A stretch of 64,000 nucleotides of DNA from Thelephora terrestris (GCA_015956445.1 WIUZ02000004.1:1116001-1180000), one strand, 5' to 3'. Shown: positions 11,865 through 27,484, counted from the stretch's first letter. A program made the numbers and translations. Notes: generated from the letters alone by a model not told the origin.

Positions 11865-12600
11865 GGGTACACAAAGTTTGATCAGGCTGGAGACGCCTTT
11901 CACCCCTGTCCCGTTGATGCGAACCTGGTACCAGATATTAATCGCTTTACGTATCGCACACGCGTTTACTCTTTAGGACCGTGGTGGGTGATTAATCTTC
12001 CTTTGTGCCTGATTTGGCAAGGGCGTGATTGCCAGTCGCGCCGCTCGGCCTTTTCGTAAGGTGGGGTTCCATCAGTGCTTCACTCTTAACCACCAACCAA
12101 ATAAAATACTTTGGTAGGAATCGAATGCTGCTTCAATTTTTGTGAAGCGAGTTCTCTGGGACCTTCAGATCCGACTTACAACCGCGAGGAGTTAGTTGAC
12201 AGTCGGTTGTTGCAGTTATTTAAAAGTACGTTGAATGTTGAAAGCCGTCGAGAAACTAATCCTTATCTGGTTCAATGGCCTCGTCATGTGCATCAGATCT
12301 CCGATGCGTTGGATGGAGATTCTTCCCTCAGGTAACCGAGAGAATGCATTCCAACTTAGCGACTGTGCTTCCGGTGTTTCGTGGGTTCGAACCTTACCTC
12401 CATGAATGGCGCCCCCTGGAGGGCAGATTCATATTTAAGTCGCCTTGGAGGCCACACCTTTCTGCAGGTCACCAGCACCTTCATCTTTACCTCTCCTACT
12501 CTCTTCCATTCTCGATCACTCCATCTCCTGTACGTTCATTTGCCTAATGTTTCCATGTGTTATTGTGAACGCTGACATCCGGTTCCGCCAGATATCCACG
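11865..12600. promoter_or_regulatory. Promoter and 5'UTR of the alcohol dehydrogenase gene
   Basis: A TATA-like ATATTTAAG lies near 12430-12438. It is followed by a CT-rich tract (12485-12530), a common start-site context in basidiomycetes. A good 5'UTR intron fits 12530-12591: donor GTACGT, a CTGAC branch-like site near 12572, acceptor CCGCCAG, 62 nt. It would remove an upstream ATG at 12548 that is in frame with the coding start. The part before 12400 shows nothing else. Confidence 0.5.
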
Positions 12601-13677
12601 ATGGCTTCCCAAACTCAACCCACTAATGGAGAGATGGTCGCCTTCCGCTTTATCCCCCAAGCCACCGGTGGTGCATCCGTTGCCCGCCAGGTGATCCCAA
12701 TTCCCGCCCCTGGCCCTGACGAGTGTCTCGTTAAGATCCTCGCTGCCGGTGTCTGCCATTCCGACTGCAGCATTTTGGATGCCGATTTCCAGAAGGGAAT
12801 GTTCGCCATGCCAAACCCCTTCGTTCTCGGTCACGAGGGTGCCGGCGTCGTCGTATCGGTCGGTTCAGACGTCACCGACTTCGAGCCCGGCTCTTATGTC
12901 GCTTTACTCGGCACCAACGCTTGCTACACCAAATCTTGTGGTGCCTGCTTGCATGGTCTCGACAACGCCTGCCTTAACCACCCCTATCTCGGATTTGGTG
13001 GCGACGGTTTCTTTGCCTCCCACGTTTCCGTCTCTACCAGGAACCTCGTCGAGATTCCTGCCGATCAGGAGACCGTGAAGCCATCGGTTGCCGCCATCTC
13101 CACAGACGCCGTTCTAACCCCCTACCACTCCCTCGTCTCATGCGCCAAACTCACACCAGACCAAACCGTCCTCGTTATCGGCGCAGGAGGTCTCGGTCTC
13201 AATGCCATCCAGATCGCAAAAAACGTCATCGGCGTTAAGACCGTCGTTGTCACTGATGTCCGAGACGTCAGCGTTAAGGCCGCCTTAGCGGTCGGAGCTG
13301 ACTACGCCTGCAAGCCCGAAGAACTCGATGATCTCATCAAGGAGCACAGCTTCGTCTTTGACACCGTCGTTGACGTGGTCGGAAACGCAGAGACTTTTGG
13401 AAGCTCGCTACAACGGGTTAGAATCGGTGGTCTCATTCAGGTCATCGGTCTTTCGGTCCGCGAAATCCCCCTCCCCCTTGTCGCCGTCGCAATGAAGAAT
13501 GTTACCATCAAAATGAGTGCCTGGGGCACCAAGTCGGAGCTCAAGGAGGTGTTGAGTGCCGTCGCTGCAGGAAAGGTCAAGCCTCAAGTTGAGGAGAGGT
13601 CACTGGAAGAGTGTATGGAGGTCCTCCAGGATTTGGCCACCGGAAAACTGAAGAGTCGTGTCGCCCTCATTCCCTGA
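12601..13677 (+). CDS. Zinc-dependent alcohol dehydrogenase (MDR family)
   Basis: Intronless coding region of 358 residues. Medium-chain dehydrogenases of this type interconvert alcohols and aldehydes or ketones with NAD(P). The catalytic zinc ligands fit Cys52 (AAGVCHSD) and His78/Glu79 (VLGHEGAG). Structural-zinc cysteines lie in a C-x4-C-x2-C-x7-C pattern (NACYTKSCGAC...DNAC), slightly wider at the first gap than the usual C-x2-C. The nucleotide-binding Rossmann turn is VLVIGAGGLGLNAIQ, and TVVVTDVRD follows with an acidic residue, favouring NAD. Codon use is strongly biased to C-ending codons, which suggests high expression. The start is the ATG directly after the probable 5'UTR intron. 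The exact substrate cannot be told. Confidence 0.9.
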   Translation: MASQTQPTNGEMVAFRFIPQATGGASVARQVIPIPAPGPDECLVKILAAGVCHSDCSILDADFQKGMFAMPNPFVLGHEGAGVVVSVGSDVTDFEPGSYVALLGTNACYTKSCGACLHGLDNACLNHPYLGFGGDGFFASHVSVSTRNLVEIPADQETVKPSVAAISTDAVLTPYHSLVSCAKLTPDQTVLVIGAGGLGLNAIQIAKNVIGVKTVVVTDVRDVSVKAALAVGADYACKPEELDDLIKEHSFVFDTVVDVVGNAETFGSSLQRVRIGGLIQVIGLSVREIPLPLVAVAMKNVTIKMSAWGTKSELKEVLSAVAAGKVKPQVEERSLEECMEVLQDLATGKLKSRVALIP

Positions 13678-16825
<3,148 letters not shown>

Positions 16826-17819
16826 GGTTGCAGAGGAAGATGGAGGTAGTCGTGTGTTTGAAGCCGTACAAGTCTTGGAATCACGCTTGTAAACGTGTCT
16901 ACTCGTCAGCCGATTAGGTAATCAAATTTGCAAACGCCGTGGGCTCCTCCATTCTCCAACTCTGACAATCCTCGGACACGGGGACATATACGAAAGCAAC
17001 GACGCGCGTCGGATGGAGATTCGGCTATCTTCAATGCGAGGCATGGCTCTGGATGCGTGTAACTAGCAAAACCCTCCCCGTGATCTGGCGTTCTTGGATG
17101 GCCATGCAACCCAGTAATGCCGTGGCAGGAATCATATACACGGCAGAGAGTGCCAGCAAAACGCTCTGCGCTTTGACGGGGGCGTGGCGGCGACTGGTGC
17201 GTTCATCAAGGGCAAGGGAACCCATGCATCCTCGCACAACTGCCCCGTCACAGTCTTCGCGCTGAGCAGTCATTCGTGATGGTCAGATAGATCTCGCCAG
17301 GTATGAGACACATATTGGGCTATAGCACATGTGGACAACATCCTCATCAGTGCTCGTCAGATGGAGGTTCCCAGGGAATATCTTCAGACAAGAAAACAGA
17401 GGCGGTAACCCTATCCCAAAATTAGAATGATATCTGTGAGTGCAAGGTCTCGGCGAGACGCTGAACCACGAGGGAGGAACCTAAGTTTCACAAGAAGCGC
17501 AAACAGTTGCACCTGGAGTATACTTGGTTTGTGGAAGAGTCGCCATTTTCACTTTTTCGCAGGGTTGTTTATGACAGTGTTTTGCCCGTGCGACCAAACA
17601 CACCCGTCCAAGAGTAGGCCATGCTTCGCTTCTGTTTTTCTTAGATTTTAGCTGACGCGACGTTCTCAGTTCAGGACCACCACCACCTCTTCCGCACCCC
17701 GACGCGCTCTCTCACGACGACCTTCCCGCCTTTCCACGTACAAGTCTACCCACTCTCCCGTCAACAATCTCAACAATCTCAAGTCCAAGGTTCTCCTTTA
17801 CCTCAGCTCAGGACCAAAA
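16826..17819. other. Divergent intergenic region upstream of SEC23 and the 17820 gene
   Basis: About 1 kb holding the promoters of both flanking genes. The last 150 bases before 17820 are rich in C and T with few G, typical of a 5'UTR in this group. No other gene is supported. Confidence 0.5.
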
Positions 17820-19529
17820 ATGCCAGCCCTCACGCGTTCTGCATCGGCCACACATCTCAACAAGGCCTACCTCACCCCACACACTCCTCTATCCACCAAC
17901 GCAAGGGCTCTCATCGACATGACGCCCCTCCCCTCGCTTTTTGATAAGATAGCCGAAGCTTCCAATCGCAGGAGGCGGTCTAATTCCCTCCAGCTGAGGT
18001 CGAAGCTGGATGACCCATTTGCGTTGCCTTCGATCCCCGAAGAGTCGGAACGACCCTCGTATAGCCCAGTCGAGGCCAAGAGCGTTCAGCAAGCCTCAGA
18101 CGAACCGATTCAAGTCGAAGACGAGCCAGAGCCCGAGCCTAAGCTGGTGGCTATACGATCGCCTGCAGCTAGCGACGAGATGGACTGTGAGGATACCCTC
18201 GTCGTCTTCTGTGAACCAGTCAACCACTTCCCCCCTCCTGCCCCCATTACTCTGCCACTCGCTCCTGCCCCCTTCCTCCCTTTTGTCTACGGAGAAGTCG
18301 CTGCGAACTTCTCCCCATCGAACCAACCTCACACATACCAACAACACTCGGAGCCATATGTCACCCCGTGAGCATATCTCGTGGGTCTTTGTATGTTTAG
18401 GTACTTACCCTCTGTTCAGGCCTCCCACGAATCAGGAACCCCTGCTTCTAACCGAGCTTACCAACTCGGCCACATTCCCCCATCCGGCCACTTCTTATAA
18501 ACCTCCATCTACCAGGTGCGTCGGTCGTCAACGTTTCATCGCGTCCAGTGCTAACCTTTACGTTCGCAGCACGAACCCTAGTTCGTATTGTTTACCGCAG
18601 GAGCAGGCCTCGTTCCAGCTTCCTCAACAAATGTGAGGGGTTGATTATCCTCTTCTGCGCTTCTTTGATTCTAATGCGCCTGCGTAGTCAAAGCGTCGAA
18701 CACGGCACCGCATATCCTCAATACCCGATGCTCCTCCCACCCACATACCCGACTACACTACCCATGTAAGCCACTTCCTCTATTCCAAGTTTGGATGACG
18801 TTGACTGAACCATTGTCTAGTCTATCCGCGTCCGCACCTGTACAAGACACTGTGCAGCCTGTCGCCTTCCCAGTACTCTCCCAGTCCCTCCCCATTCTCA
18901 CTACCAACCCTCGCCCGAACCCCAAACGACAGGATACAAGCGCCTCTTACAACCCTCCTGTTCTCCCTACGACCTACCACTGGCAGACGTTCGTTCCTCA
19001 AGCCCCACAATTCGAGGACTCCTTGCTATTGGGGTACCGCCCACCCACACGTCTCTCCCGTTGGCGCATCCTAGAAATCGAACGCCAAAAGGAGATGGAC
19101 CGGATCGCCGCCCCTTACCTCGCACGCTTACAGGAGGTTTCCCGTCGGAAGAAAGTCGAGGCTGAGGCCCGTGCCCTTGCTGGTCAGCAAAAGGCAGCTC
19201 AAGCTAAGGAAGAGCAAGCGTGGTCTTGGTGGGACTTCCTGCGGGAGGGCGAGAAGATGAAGGAAGTCGAACATCAGCAGCCATCTGAAAAGAACCAAAC
19301 GAGGAAAAACGTCTCTCCCCGTCGAAAGAGGTTGGGCAGGTCAAAACCCTACACCATTCCTCATCCCGCGACGCGTTCTCCCCGCCGTGCACATGCTATG
19401 CCTGGCGGGTTTGACTCTGACGACTTGATGTCGGACCACCATACTACTGTCTCCTCTGATGTCGGTAAGCTTTGGAAGGACGTCAGGTCGGTCGTCGATG
19501 CAGGATATCGACTCTGGACCCAATGTTGA
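17820..19529 (+). CDS. Hypothetical, largely disordered Pro/Ser-rich protein
   Basis: Five exons join with consistent phases: 17820-18367, 18420-18515, 18570-18632, 18688-18765 and 18821-19529, giving 497 residues. The N-terminal part has short Ser-Arg tracts (NRRRRSNSLQLRSK) and acidic patches (EDEPEPEPK). The middle is Pro/Tyr/Gln-rich. From about residue 345 a segment looks ordered: YRPPTRLSRWRILEIERQKEMDRIAAPYLARLQEVSRRKKVEAEARAL, a probable coiled coil. It is followed by a Trp pair (AWSWWDFLREGEK) and a basic stretch (SPRRKRLGRSKPY) that could serve as a nuclear localisation signal. The protein ends VVDAGYRLWTQC. I do not recognise the family. Exon structure is well supported by splice signals; function is unknown. 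Confidence 0.7.
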
Positions 19530-20348
19530 CGTTGAACGTTGATCGTTCACGCGAGGTCCTGATGGACTTCATGCCCATGGGGAAATACTCTTCCTGTACT
19601 CTCTATGATTACCTTTGTCGTTTGTATCTCTAGCCCCCCAATTTTGTACCCCTTGCAACAGTTGTTGATCACAATCACGGCAGGAAAGCTGTGGTCCTAT
19701 AGTACACGTGCTGCAAGCGTACCTAGGCAGCAACTTATCTTCGTAAGGATATGAGCTGGAGTTCTCGACCCAGTCGAAGAATCTTAGACCAGGGGGGACC
19801 GTCGAGTAGGTTGTTGCTACGTTAGCAGATGCGTGGGCGTTGGGCAGGGAAACCTGAACCCCGACGTAGTGAATGGAAGAGCGCTCCGGCTGCGGCAGGT
19901 GATCAAATGAATCGAGAAGCGTCACCAAAAAAGTTCTGTTTCGGGTAAACCGGCAGCGCAAAGAGGTGATCACGCGCATGAACACACACACACACAACAT
20001 GGAAACACAAGAATGAAGCGAAGAGGGCGTACGAGATACAAGAAATTAAAGACACAATGGGTTCCAGGGGGGGTGGGGGGGGGATCACACGAGAGAAAAC
20101 ATTGTAAGCGTATGTAAAGTACTGTCGGGGAGGGCGGTTTTGATAACAATAACAACGTCGATGATCAAAATTGAAAAAAGAGGCTATGCGATATATGTCG
20201 AACGGAGGGAGCGTGGGGAGGGTCTGACTTGCGGGTGCAGAGTGAAGAGGAGTTGCAAACATTGGGACAAGGGAAATGAACGAAAGCGATGGAAAGCAAG
20301 ACGCGAATGCTATGCAGGAGAAAGGGACGAAAAGTGACAAAACGAGAG
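19530..20348. other. Convergent 3' region with simple repeats
   Basis: This separates the 17820 gene from the convergent zinc-cluster gene. It contains a short (AC)n tract near 19982-19996 and a G-run interrupted by one T near 20067-20083. No gene is supported. Confidence 0.5.
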
Positions 20349-23043
20349 CTATGGCCGGGAGTTTGGCCACTGTGAAGGCTGGGCAGCGAGATGCAAAAGA
20401 GGGGTTTGCGAGTGGGTGTGGACCGAGGGGTGTAGGGAAAAGCTCTGGAATTCGCCGTTGCTGCTAGAGGGCTGGTTCTGGAATGCGGCTGCATCCCTAA
20501 CTATTGATTTATGGGACACATCAGTCAAGGCTATCGCAGGCAAATGATTGGGGCACCCACAGACTGTCCAATCAAAGCCACCATCGAGCAGTGATGTGAA
20601 AATACCCTCGACGTCACTCGAACCCGTGGTACACGACTCTCCTTGAGGGTTGTACGAGGTGGAAGTGAGACATTGCACGACGTTCTGGACAATCTTCCGG
20701 TAGTGTGCCGCGGGGTGAATAATTGAAGGACCGCAAATTGTGTCAAAAATATTGGCAGCGAGGTATTCAAGCCTCAACAATAATGATAACTGTCTGGGAG
20801 GTGCTGTCGGCCGACCATGCCATTCTCGTATGTTGAGGTCATCTGTGATATCAATTCAAGGATTGACGGATATGACGTTTAGGAAACGTAACTGACCGTC
20901 GATAGCGCCACGGTCGTACAACAGTGCAAGGAAGACGGCGGCAAAAGCGTGACACGCCCAGTAAGGATCGATGGCGAACCGCAACATGACCATCGCCGGC
21001 GAGTTGATGTTGAATTGCCGCGGGGGCGCCGACTTCATGATAACACCAGGAGGGTAACCAGTCTCGGCCTCCGCAGACAGATAAAATATCATGTTTGCTG
21101 CCGCTTCCAGGCTGGGTGCGAGTGATATTGGGGGTGGAGCGCCAGCGGTGGTCAACCAGCGCGTCATCGTAGTTCCTAGATGAATACTGTTAATGGCCAT
21201 TCTGTACCATCTGACGGCTGTTAGGGGCATCTGAGTAGGCCATGCGGCTTGGTCGTGATTTGACGTCTGGGGAGGCCTTCGCTCTGGGGGTTGGCACATC
21301 ATAGCACCCCACGTGCTGCGGAGAACAAACAATTGAGGGCGCCAAATACAAGCGAACGCAGAGAAGCGAATACCTTTCCCATTGGTTGAGCTTCTCGTTG
21401 CATCGCCTGAGCGATTTGTCGTCGATCCTTCTGAGAGTAAAATCGCCACATGACTTGGCGGCTTCGTGAAGAATAGCGACGAGCTCAGTTAGACCAGCTA
21501 ATCGGATATCGCCAGGTTGGGCACAAGGATGATTTCCGAAATCGCGCGCGACCTTGGCAGCTTCGATAGGGTCCGTTTGTACAGGCAGTGCCGCAGTTAA
21601 GGTCAAGCTTGGAGAGGGGTGAGGAGGGAAGAAACAAGTGCCAAAAACGAGACCTTACTAGTAATCGACGGAAACAAGGTTCAGCCAAACCCTCATCGTG
21701 CGCATGTCGGCGTCTGATATATTGACATCTCGTGATGCGAATGGCAAGAGCACAGAGCGATCTAGATTCAGATAAGTCGAAAACCTGATGGCAACACCCA
21801 TCATCGTCCAGGCAGAAGCGTCGGAAAATCTGCTCCATGGTAACTGCCCGGTGGAAGGTTCCGGAACTTGGAGCGGCATCCATTGGGTGTAAAGAAGCAT
21901 GGATTGAACCGCCTCCAGATTGATGTCCGTTGGGGAAGGTCGGAGTAGGAGTGCAGATATGCAATTATCGAGCAACGAGACGAGCTCAGAGTATTTGGGA
22001 TGAAGCCAACTTTGGGGGGATGAAATGTTATCACTGGGGGGTCCAAGGAATGATTAACGACAGATCAACTGGGAATTTCTGTCCGCTTACTAGTTCCAAT
22101 ATCGAGCTCCGATGCAACAGACAGACATGAAGAGAAGAACACTAGTACTCCGGACGTGCATAGCGTTCCGCTGTGTCCTTGCGCATAAGAATGGCGCAAG
22201 GGGGTAGTTATTCTCGAAATAACTAAAAGCGCCCGATCAGCCAGGATGTTGGAGGTGAGATTGGACCAACATACATGGTGAAGAGTTTATGGGCCTCCTC
22301 TACGGTGATTGTACCCCGTTTGATGGGGTCAAAAGAAGATATGACAGAGGGAGGGAGCTCTAGGCTCGGTTCTGGGGTGGTGGAACCGCTCATCGTAGCT
22401 TGGCTGTTGTTTGTTGAACCCTCTGGGTGGGAGGCGAGATTGCGTAGGGTTGCCATCGGTGCTGATAGGGCAATCGAGTTGACGGTCTTGCGTGGTGGTG
22501 ATTCGGCGCGAGTTGACGCCTCTTGGACGGCGGAGGGAGGGGAATTGTCATCTCGCCAAGATTGAGGGCTTGATGGAGGAGTGGGAGGCAGGTGATTGAG
22601 AAGCGTGGTGGATTAATAGAGGGTGAGAACCGAGCTTACCTTACGTCTACGGATAGGGTTTCGGAGGTAGGCAGGTCATCCTCGTATTTGGGGGCTTTCT
22701 CTGCCACGATGCCTAGCTTGGTTTCCACGATTTTGAGGCGCCGCTTTGTTTCTGTGAGCCTGAGATGCCGGTAAGTCGATCGTCAAGGAAATTGGGGTAA
22801 GTGGGGGATTCAAACGTACTCTCGCTGGACCTCGAGCAGGGCGTGGGGACTAAAATTGCGATCTCCGTTGTAGGGATGAAAACGGGGGGATTCCGGGACA
22901 GCCTCTGTTTCGAACGAGCACTCGCGGCCAGCCGATTTACAGCGCTGGCATGGAACAGTGTATGGGCCATCACATCGCTGTTTCCTGTTCCTACACTGGA
23001 GACATGCACGGATTGTCCTCCGGATACGCGTAGGGGGGTCCAT
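20349..23043 (-). CDS. Zn2Cys6 fungal-type transcription factor
   Basis: DNA-binding regulator of the fungal binuclear zinc-cluster class. The start ATG at 23041-23043 gives MDPPTRIRRTIRAC. The six cysteines C14, C17, C24, C32, C35 and C42 have the canonical spacing C-x2-C-x6-C-x7-C-x2-C-x6-C. After a short linker an intron joins to a probable dimerisation coiled coil (LTETKRRLKIVETKLGIVAEK). A Ser/Pro-rich linker follows, then the fungal-specific regulatory domain: FDPIKRGTITVEEAHKLFT, then YFENNYPLAPFLCA, LLLRPSPTDINLEAVQSMLLYTQW and SAWTMMGVAIRFSTYLNLDRS. The C-terminal exon runs from DLNIREWHGRPTAPP to the stop at 20349. At least six exons are implied. Target genes are unknown. It is divergent from DAM1. 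Confidence 0.88.
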
Positions 23044-23413
23044 CTGGGAAGGGATGGAGGGGGGGGAGTAGGGAGGGAAGGACGCGGGAGGGAGAACAAG
23101 GAAGGTATTGTTTACCGGGGAGACTATAAAAGTCGAATGGGACTGTAATTCGAAAAGCGTCCGATCTCCCTTTTCGCAAATTTCATTTTCGTTTCGTTTC
23201 AGTGACCTTGGCTGACCCTTCGAGACCGTCCTCGGCATTTTTCAATATTCAGCCAATGTTCTCTCACCCCGGTTTTCCTCCTCGCTCTGTGACGGAGAAA
23301 GATGAGCGAGAGGGGAAGAGAGAAAAACGTGCAAATATTTAATGTTGGGAAATCAATAACTTTACTTCCGGGCTGCTGAGCCACGTGTCGGCGATGGTCT
23401 GCAGGTCACGAGC
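23044..23413. promoter_or_regulatory. Shared divergent region, zinc-cluster regulator and DAM1
   Basis: 370 bp between start codons. A TATAAAAG-like string near 23125 could serve the regulator gene, and TATTTAA-like sequence near 23336 could serve DAM1. No ACGCGT element is present, unlike the condensin and separase promoters. Confidence 0.4.
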
Positions 23414-24505
23414 ATGTCTCAACACCGGACGCCCATCAAGCGCATAAGCCAGGGGTCGCTTCGGGCCTTATCTCGCTCCAGCAGCTATCCAGATGCCCCG
23501 CATGGACTGGGGTTCCTCACTCCTGCGCTGGCTGAGCTGACGGAGGAGATGCAAACGCTGCAGAGCCACACGCAGGGGTTACGGAACCTGGAAAGTTCGC
23601 TGACAAGGTTCAACGAGTCGTTTGCGAGCTGGCTTTACGTTCAGAATATGGCTTCGTTAACGCTTGATTGGACACAAGTGGACTTCTCCCTTAATTGATT
23701 CAAAACACGCGCTCAACCCCATCCGTCTAGGCCCCAGTCCCGGCATCTTTTCTACTCGCGCAAGAGCGAGCAGGTGACCCGTCCGCCATCTTTCCGCTGT
23801 AGGTCCCCAATTGACCCCCTTTTTCTTCAGAGCAAGAAGCGCTTGCGGCTCAAGCTGCTCTGAGGGCTGCGACCCCCCGTCCACCAGATCCACCCCAGCA
23901 GAACACGGCTACGGAACAATCAGACCATGACCAAGATTCGACATCGATCGGCCAATCCACGCAAGCGGTAAACACGACTGCCAAAACGGTCAAGAGGAAG
24001 AAAAAGCTAACCGCGAAGGAGAAACGGGAGCGTGGGGTAACAATTCATTTTCTCTCATTCTGGTCCTGAAAGACCTGACACGGGAAACAGTTGGAAATCG
24101 AGAAAGTGGTAAACTCGCTCCCTCTAGAATACCGCGGATCCGACCATGTAAGCAGTCCAGTTTCCTTTCTCACTCGACCCTCTTCGCTTCCATTTCTCAT
24201 GCGCCACAGACTCTGAGGAAGCAGATCGAAATGGTGATAGAGTCCTTGATGGACAATCCGGAAAAAGCGTACAAGGGTGAGCAGTCTTCGTCAGTCTACA
24301 CCCCTCCCTTGTCTGATGTGGACGCGCACAGCAAGCGATCTTGCACGGCCGCCAGAGCTGAACCAAGCGAGAGTCCACAAGTGTTTTTTGGCTCTGGCCA
24401 ATCGCAAGATCATCGCCAAGGATGCCTCTGTACGCGTACACCAGGAGTTCGCCAACCTCTTTCTGATCTCCTCCGTAGGGACTGTATCGTTGGCAGGGCC
24501 TCTGA
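23414..24505 (+). CDS. DAM1: DASH complex subunit Dam1 with C-terminal extension
   Basis: Dam1 is a subunit of the DASH/Dam1 ring that couples kinetochores to microtubules. Seven exons keep frame: 23414-23677, 23731-23773, 23831-24036, 24091-24147, 24210-24276, 24332-24429 and 24479-24505, giving 253 residues. The Dam1 core fills exon 1: TPIKRISQGSLRALSRSSS, then LGFLTPALAELTEEMQTLQ and FNESFASWLYVQNMASLTLDW. A basic linker (KRKKKLTAKEKRERG) leads to a compact C-terminal segment: EKVVNSLPLEYRGSDHTLRKQIEMV, then LARPPELNQARVHKCFLALANRKIIAKDASG, ending LYRWQGL. This tail looks like a small helix-rich, winged-helix-like domain absent from yeast Dam1. The last intron removes a hydrophobic false extension. 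The regulator gene lies divergently upstream. Confidence 0.88.
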
Positions 24506-27484
24506 TTCTTCTCCCCCTCTCACGTCTCTCGTGATCGTCGTATTCCATCATCCGCCACCATCCCGGCACAGTCGCCGAGCTGATTGAATGCACTCATGGG
24601 AAGTCAATCTCTTCCGTACCTCCGTGCCGAAATAACACCGCCATCGTTCACCTGTTCAACACGTGGACGTTCTTGCTCTCGACGTTCCCATCACCATGTC
24701 CACCCGTCCTTCATTTGCCTTTTTCATCCTCATTAGCCTCAGTTGAACGGTAGGTAGGACACAGGCCCGGTTCCTGGCCCTGAGATAACTGGTTCCTAGC
24801 TCATTGCGGGTGTCGACATGGAATCAAAAAAAATGGGGCGAACAAGGATTTGACCATACAGTTGCCGTAAACGATCAATTGAGCTGGCGGTCCAATCAGT
24901 TGATCGGTGATACGCAGAATGTCTAGAGTCGGGCGGCGTGTAAGCCGATTCGCGTGAGCTAGCTGCACTTGTGGGAATGCAGGAACGAGGGTACTGGCCC
25001 TGCCCTGGGGAGTGCGCATAGCCGATGAGCACAGGCGCAACCACAATTAATCGAGGATGTCAACAATGGCATTCCGTCGAGTTAACGTATTACCGAAATT
25101 AACCACACCAGGGGAGGACATCGTCACAATTACTCATCCAGGCGAACTTGACCAGGGACTCATACCGGAGAATAACCGTAATCGGCCTCGACTTGTTGCA
25201 ACGTCACACCCGAGAATCCTAGTTGGACCCAGGCAGGCCTCGGTGAATCGCGTGAACGTTCGCGCGGTTTTATGTGATTCACCCGGTGTGGGATAGCGTT
25301 GCAAATTCGGGTGCTCGATGCTTCCCCCGAAGTATTGATAGATCCCATTCAATAGGGGTAAAACCGTTACTGACGACTGAAGGATACTAAGTACTACTGG
25401 TAGGGGGTAAATCGAACGCCCACCTTCGGATGCTCGAGCCGGACGGCGCGAAGTTTCTTTTGCGGGGACGGTCAGGGGCCGCTCGTTTGGTTTTGTGGAA
25501 GGGTGTTTTCTTGCGATTCTCTCGGCCCCTTTGAGACAAAAATGCGGCGTTTGGAGGATTTGTGACGCCGGAGAAGGGTGACTGCGACTTGTGGTTTCAT
25601 ACTTGGTGTGCGAATGATATGCTGTGAGCGGTTGACAGAAGTCATAACGTCGAGGACCCCGATTGTAGCGCCAGTGCTATGCAGAACGCGTCAGGCCAAA
25701 GTAGGACGGTTCTGGTGCATGGCCAAGGGGAATTCACAGTTTGGTGCGATTTCTATCGGGGTTGGCTGAGGTTACTCGCTCTTATGGATACCTACACACG
25801 ACAGCCGATATGCCCTTAGGAGAGAAAGAAGTCAATAATTGAGCAGGAAGGAGAGAAGCATCTGACTTGCCCAAGCCGAGCACATCTGCTTGGCCAATAG
25901 CCAGTGAGTGAGCACATGAAGAAGTGCTTTGGCGGGAGAATCCACTGTTATATGCCACAGCTGAAGCGCTGATCCACGAAAACTCCACCGAGAAGTACAT
26001 GCCTATCGCGCAGACACGCAGTCACGCAAGAGAACTGCGACCGTGCGTTTTGTTTTGTAGGAGAAGAAGTAAAGATGCTGTGGGTGTCACTCTCTGCGGA
26101 CTGCGCCCACCTGACTGTGGCGCATACCAGCGTGGTGAAAGTGCTTCCTCAGCGTTAGCCAGAATAATTGGCCGGACGACCGATCGCGAGTGACTCGCGT
26201 CTGGCGGTTTCCAGAAGAGTTTGGGACGGCGCGAGAAGCGACGGATAGACTCCTTGACGTTCCAACCAGGGGGAAGTAGAGTGAATGCATGGGCCTGGGC
26301 AATCCACCTATTCATTTTACGGGATTGCTTACTGCGACCGAAGGAGATGAATTTTTCCACCCGGCCGTTCGTAAGATCCGCGTTCTGCCTCTGTAGAAAC
26401 GCGGAGGCAAATGTGATAAGCAACCCCCTGTCTGCCTTGTGACAAGCAAGGAGGCTTTTTTCCTGAGGGCGAGCTGTACGTCAGATTTAAACAAGGATTA
26501 CTCCAAAAGGAGAATATACCGGACACATCAGAAATGGGTCCTGTGTTCAAACTGACGTGTGACTTACGAAAAGGGCAAAGGTTGGCACGCGCGCCCTTCA
26601 CGGAAGTTACCCGTGGAAACTTTCCGACTGCGTGGGTCCGGACCTTAGCTTCGCCATTCCTGTGAAAGGTCAGAACATGCCCAATTCCGACTAACCCCTC
26701 CCCCTGCTACTATTGAAATGTGTGGTCCTAGATTCTATGGCTGATCCCTGATTCCGCTTTTCTACCAAACTGCCGGCCACAGGTGCTCTGAGATGCCTTA
26801 CCGCTCATTATGGAAGCATCGGCCTTTAGCTGGTCCGTTGACTCGCAGGACTCGGATTCCCTGCCAGTATGTCAAAGGATCAACGGACCGTAAATCGCGG
26901 TCTAAACCCTGCCCGGTCAACATACAGTCTACCAGGGTACGCGTCCAACATTCACCGTGTCCAAAAGGGACTTACGAGGTTTTTACGACCGCGCGAGACC
27001 CACAGAACGGCGTGTTGCTTCCAAGTTCACATTTTCCATAGCGAAGTATACCAATGAGTAGATGTGGGAGAAGGTCGTGAACTCGTAAACCCTGCGTGGA
27101 GTGATCGAGTGTGACGGCGCGGAACGGGCGCACGGTCCGGGTTCCGAACCACGGCGATCTATGCGAAAAACCCACTTGGGGTTCCGAGGAATGCAGAGAT
27201 CGCGGACGTTCTGGAGTTGCATCGCGACTTGAGTCATATGTACAAAGTTGAACTGAACGAATCAGAAAACCTCCAATACACCGCCCCATCCGATCAACTT
27301 CCATTCAACGCACATCAGGGCCGCAGGATAACGCTCGCGGGACACAGCCAGGAAACGCGCCTCAGCGCTGCGCCGTATCACTTTGTGATCCATAGGTGCT
27401 ACTCGGTGAACTGATGAGGGATTGGGCCTGATGCTTGATGTCCTGAGATATACGACTAAGACACAGCGAGCATTAGATTCGTTC
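24506..27484. other. Gene-poor region
   Basis: About 3 kb without a convincing gene. Frames on both strands are short and overlapping, with no recognisable domain and no consistent intron joins. A T-run preceded by a TTCGCCCCA-like string on the minus strand near 24826-24845 was tested as a tRNA end and failed. The sequence may hold decayed elements that I cannot name. Confidence 0.5.

Noticed and set aside
12375-12400. tRNA T-arm-like GGGTTCGAACC
   Set aside because: The following seven bases have no matching acceptor strand about 60 bases upstream, and no A-box is present.
24826-24920. Possible minus-strand tRNA end (TTCGCCCCA followed by a T-run)
   Set aside because: The T-loop has the wrong length and no complementary GGGGCGAA acceptor strand lies at tRNA distance.
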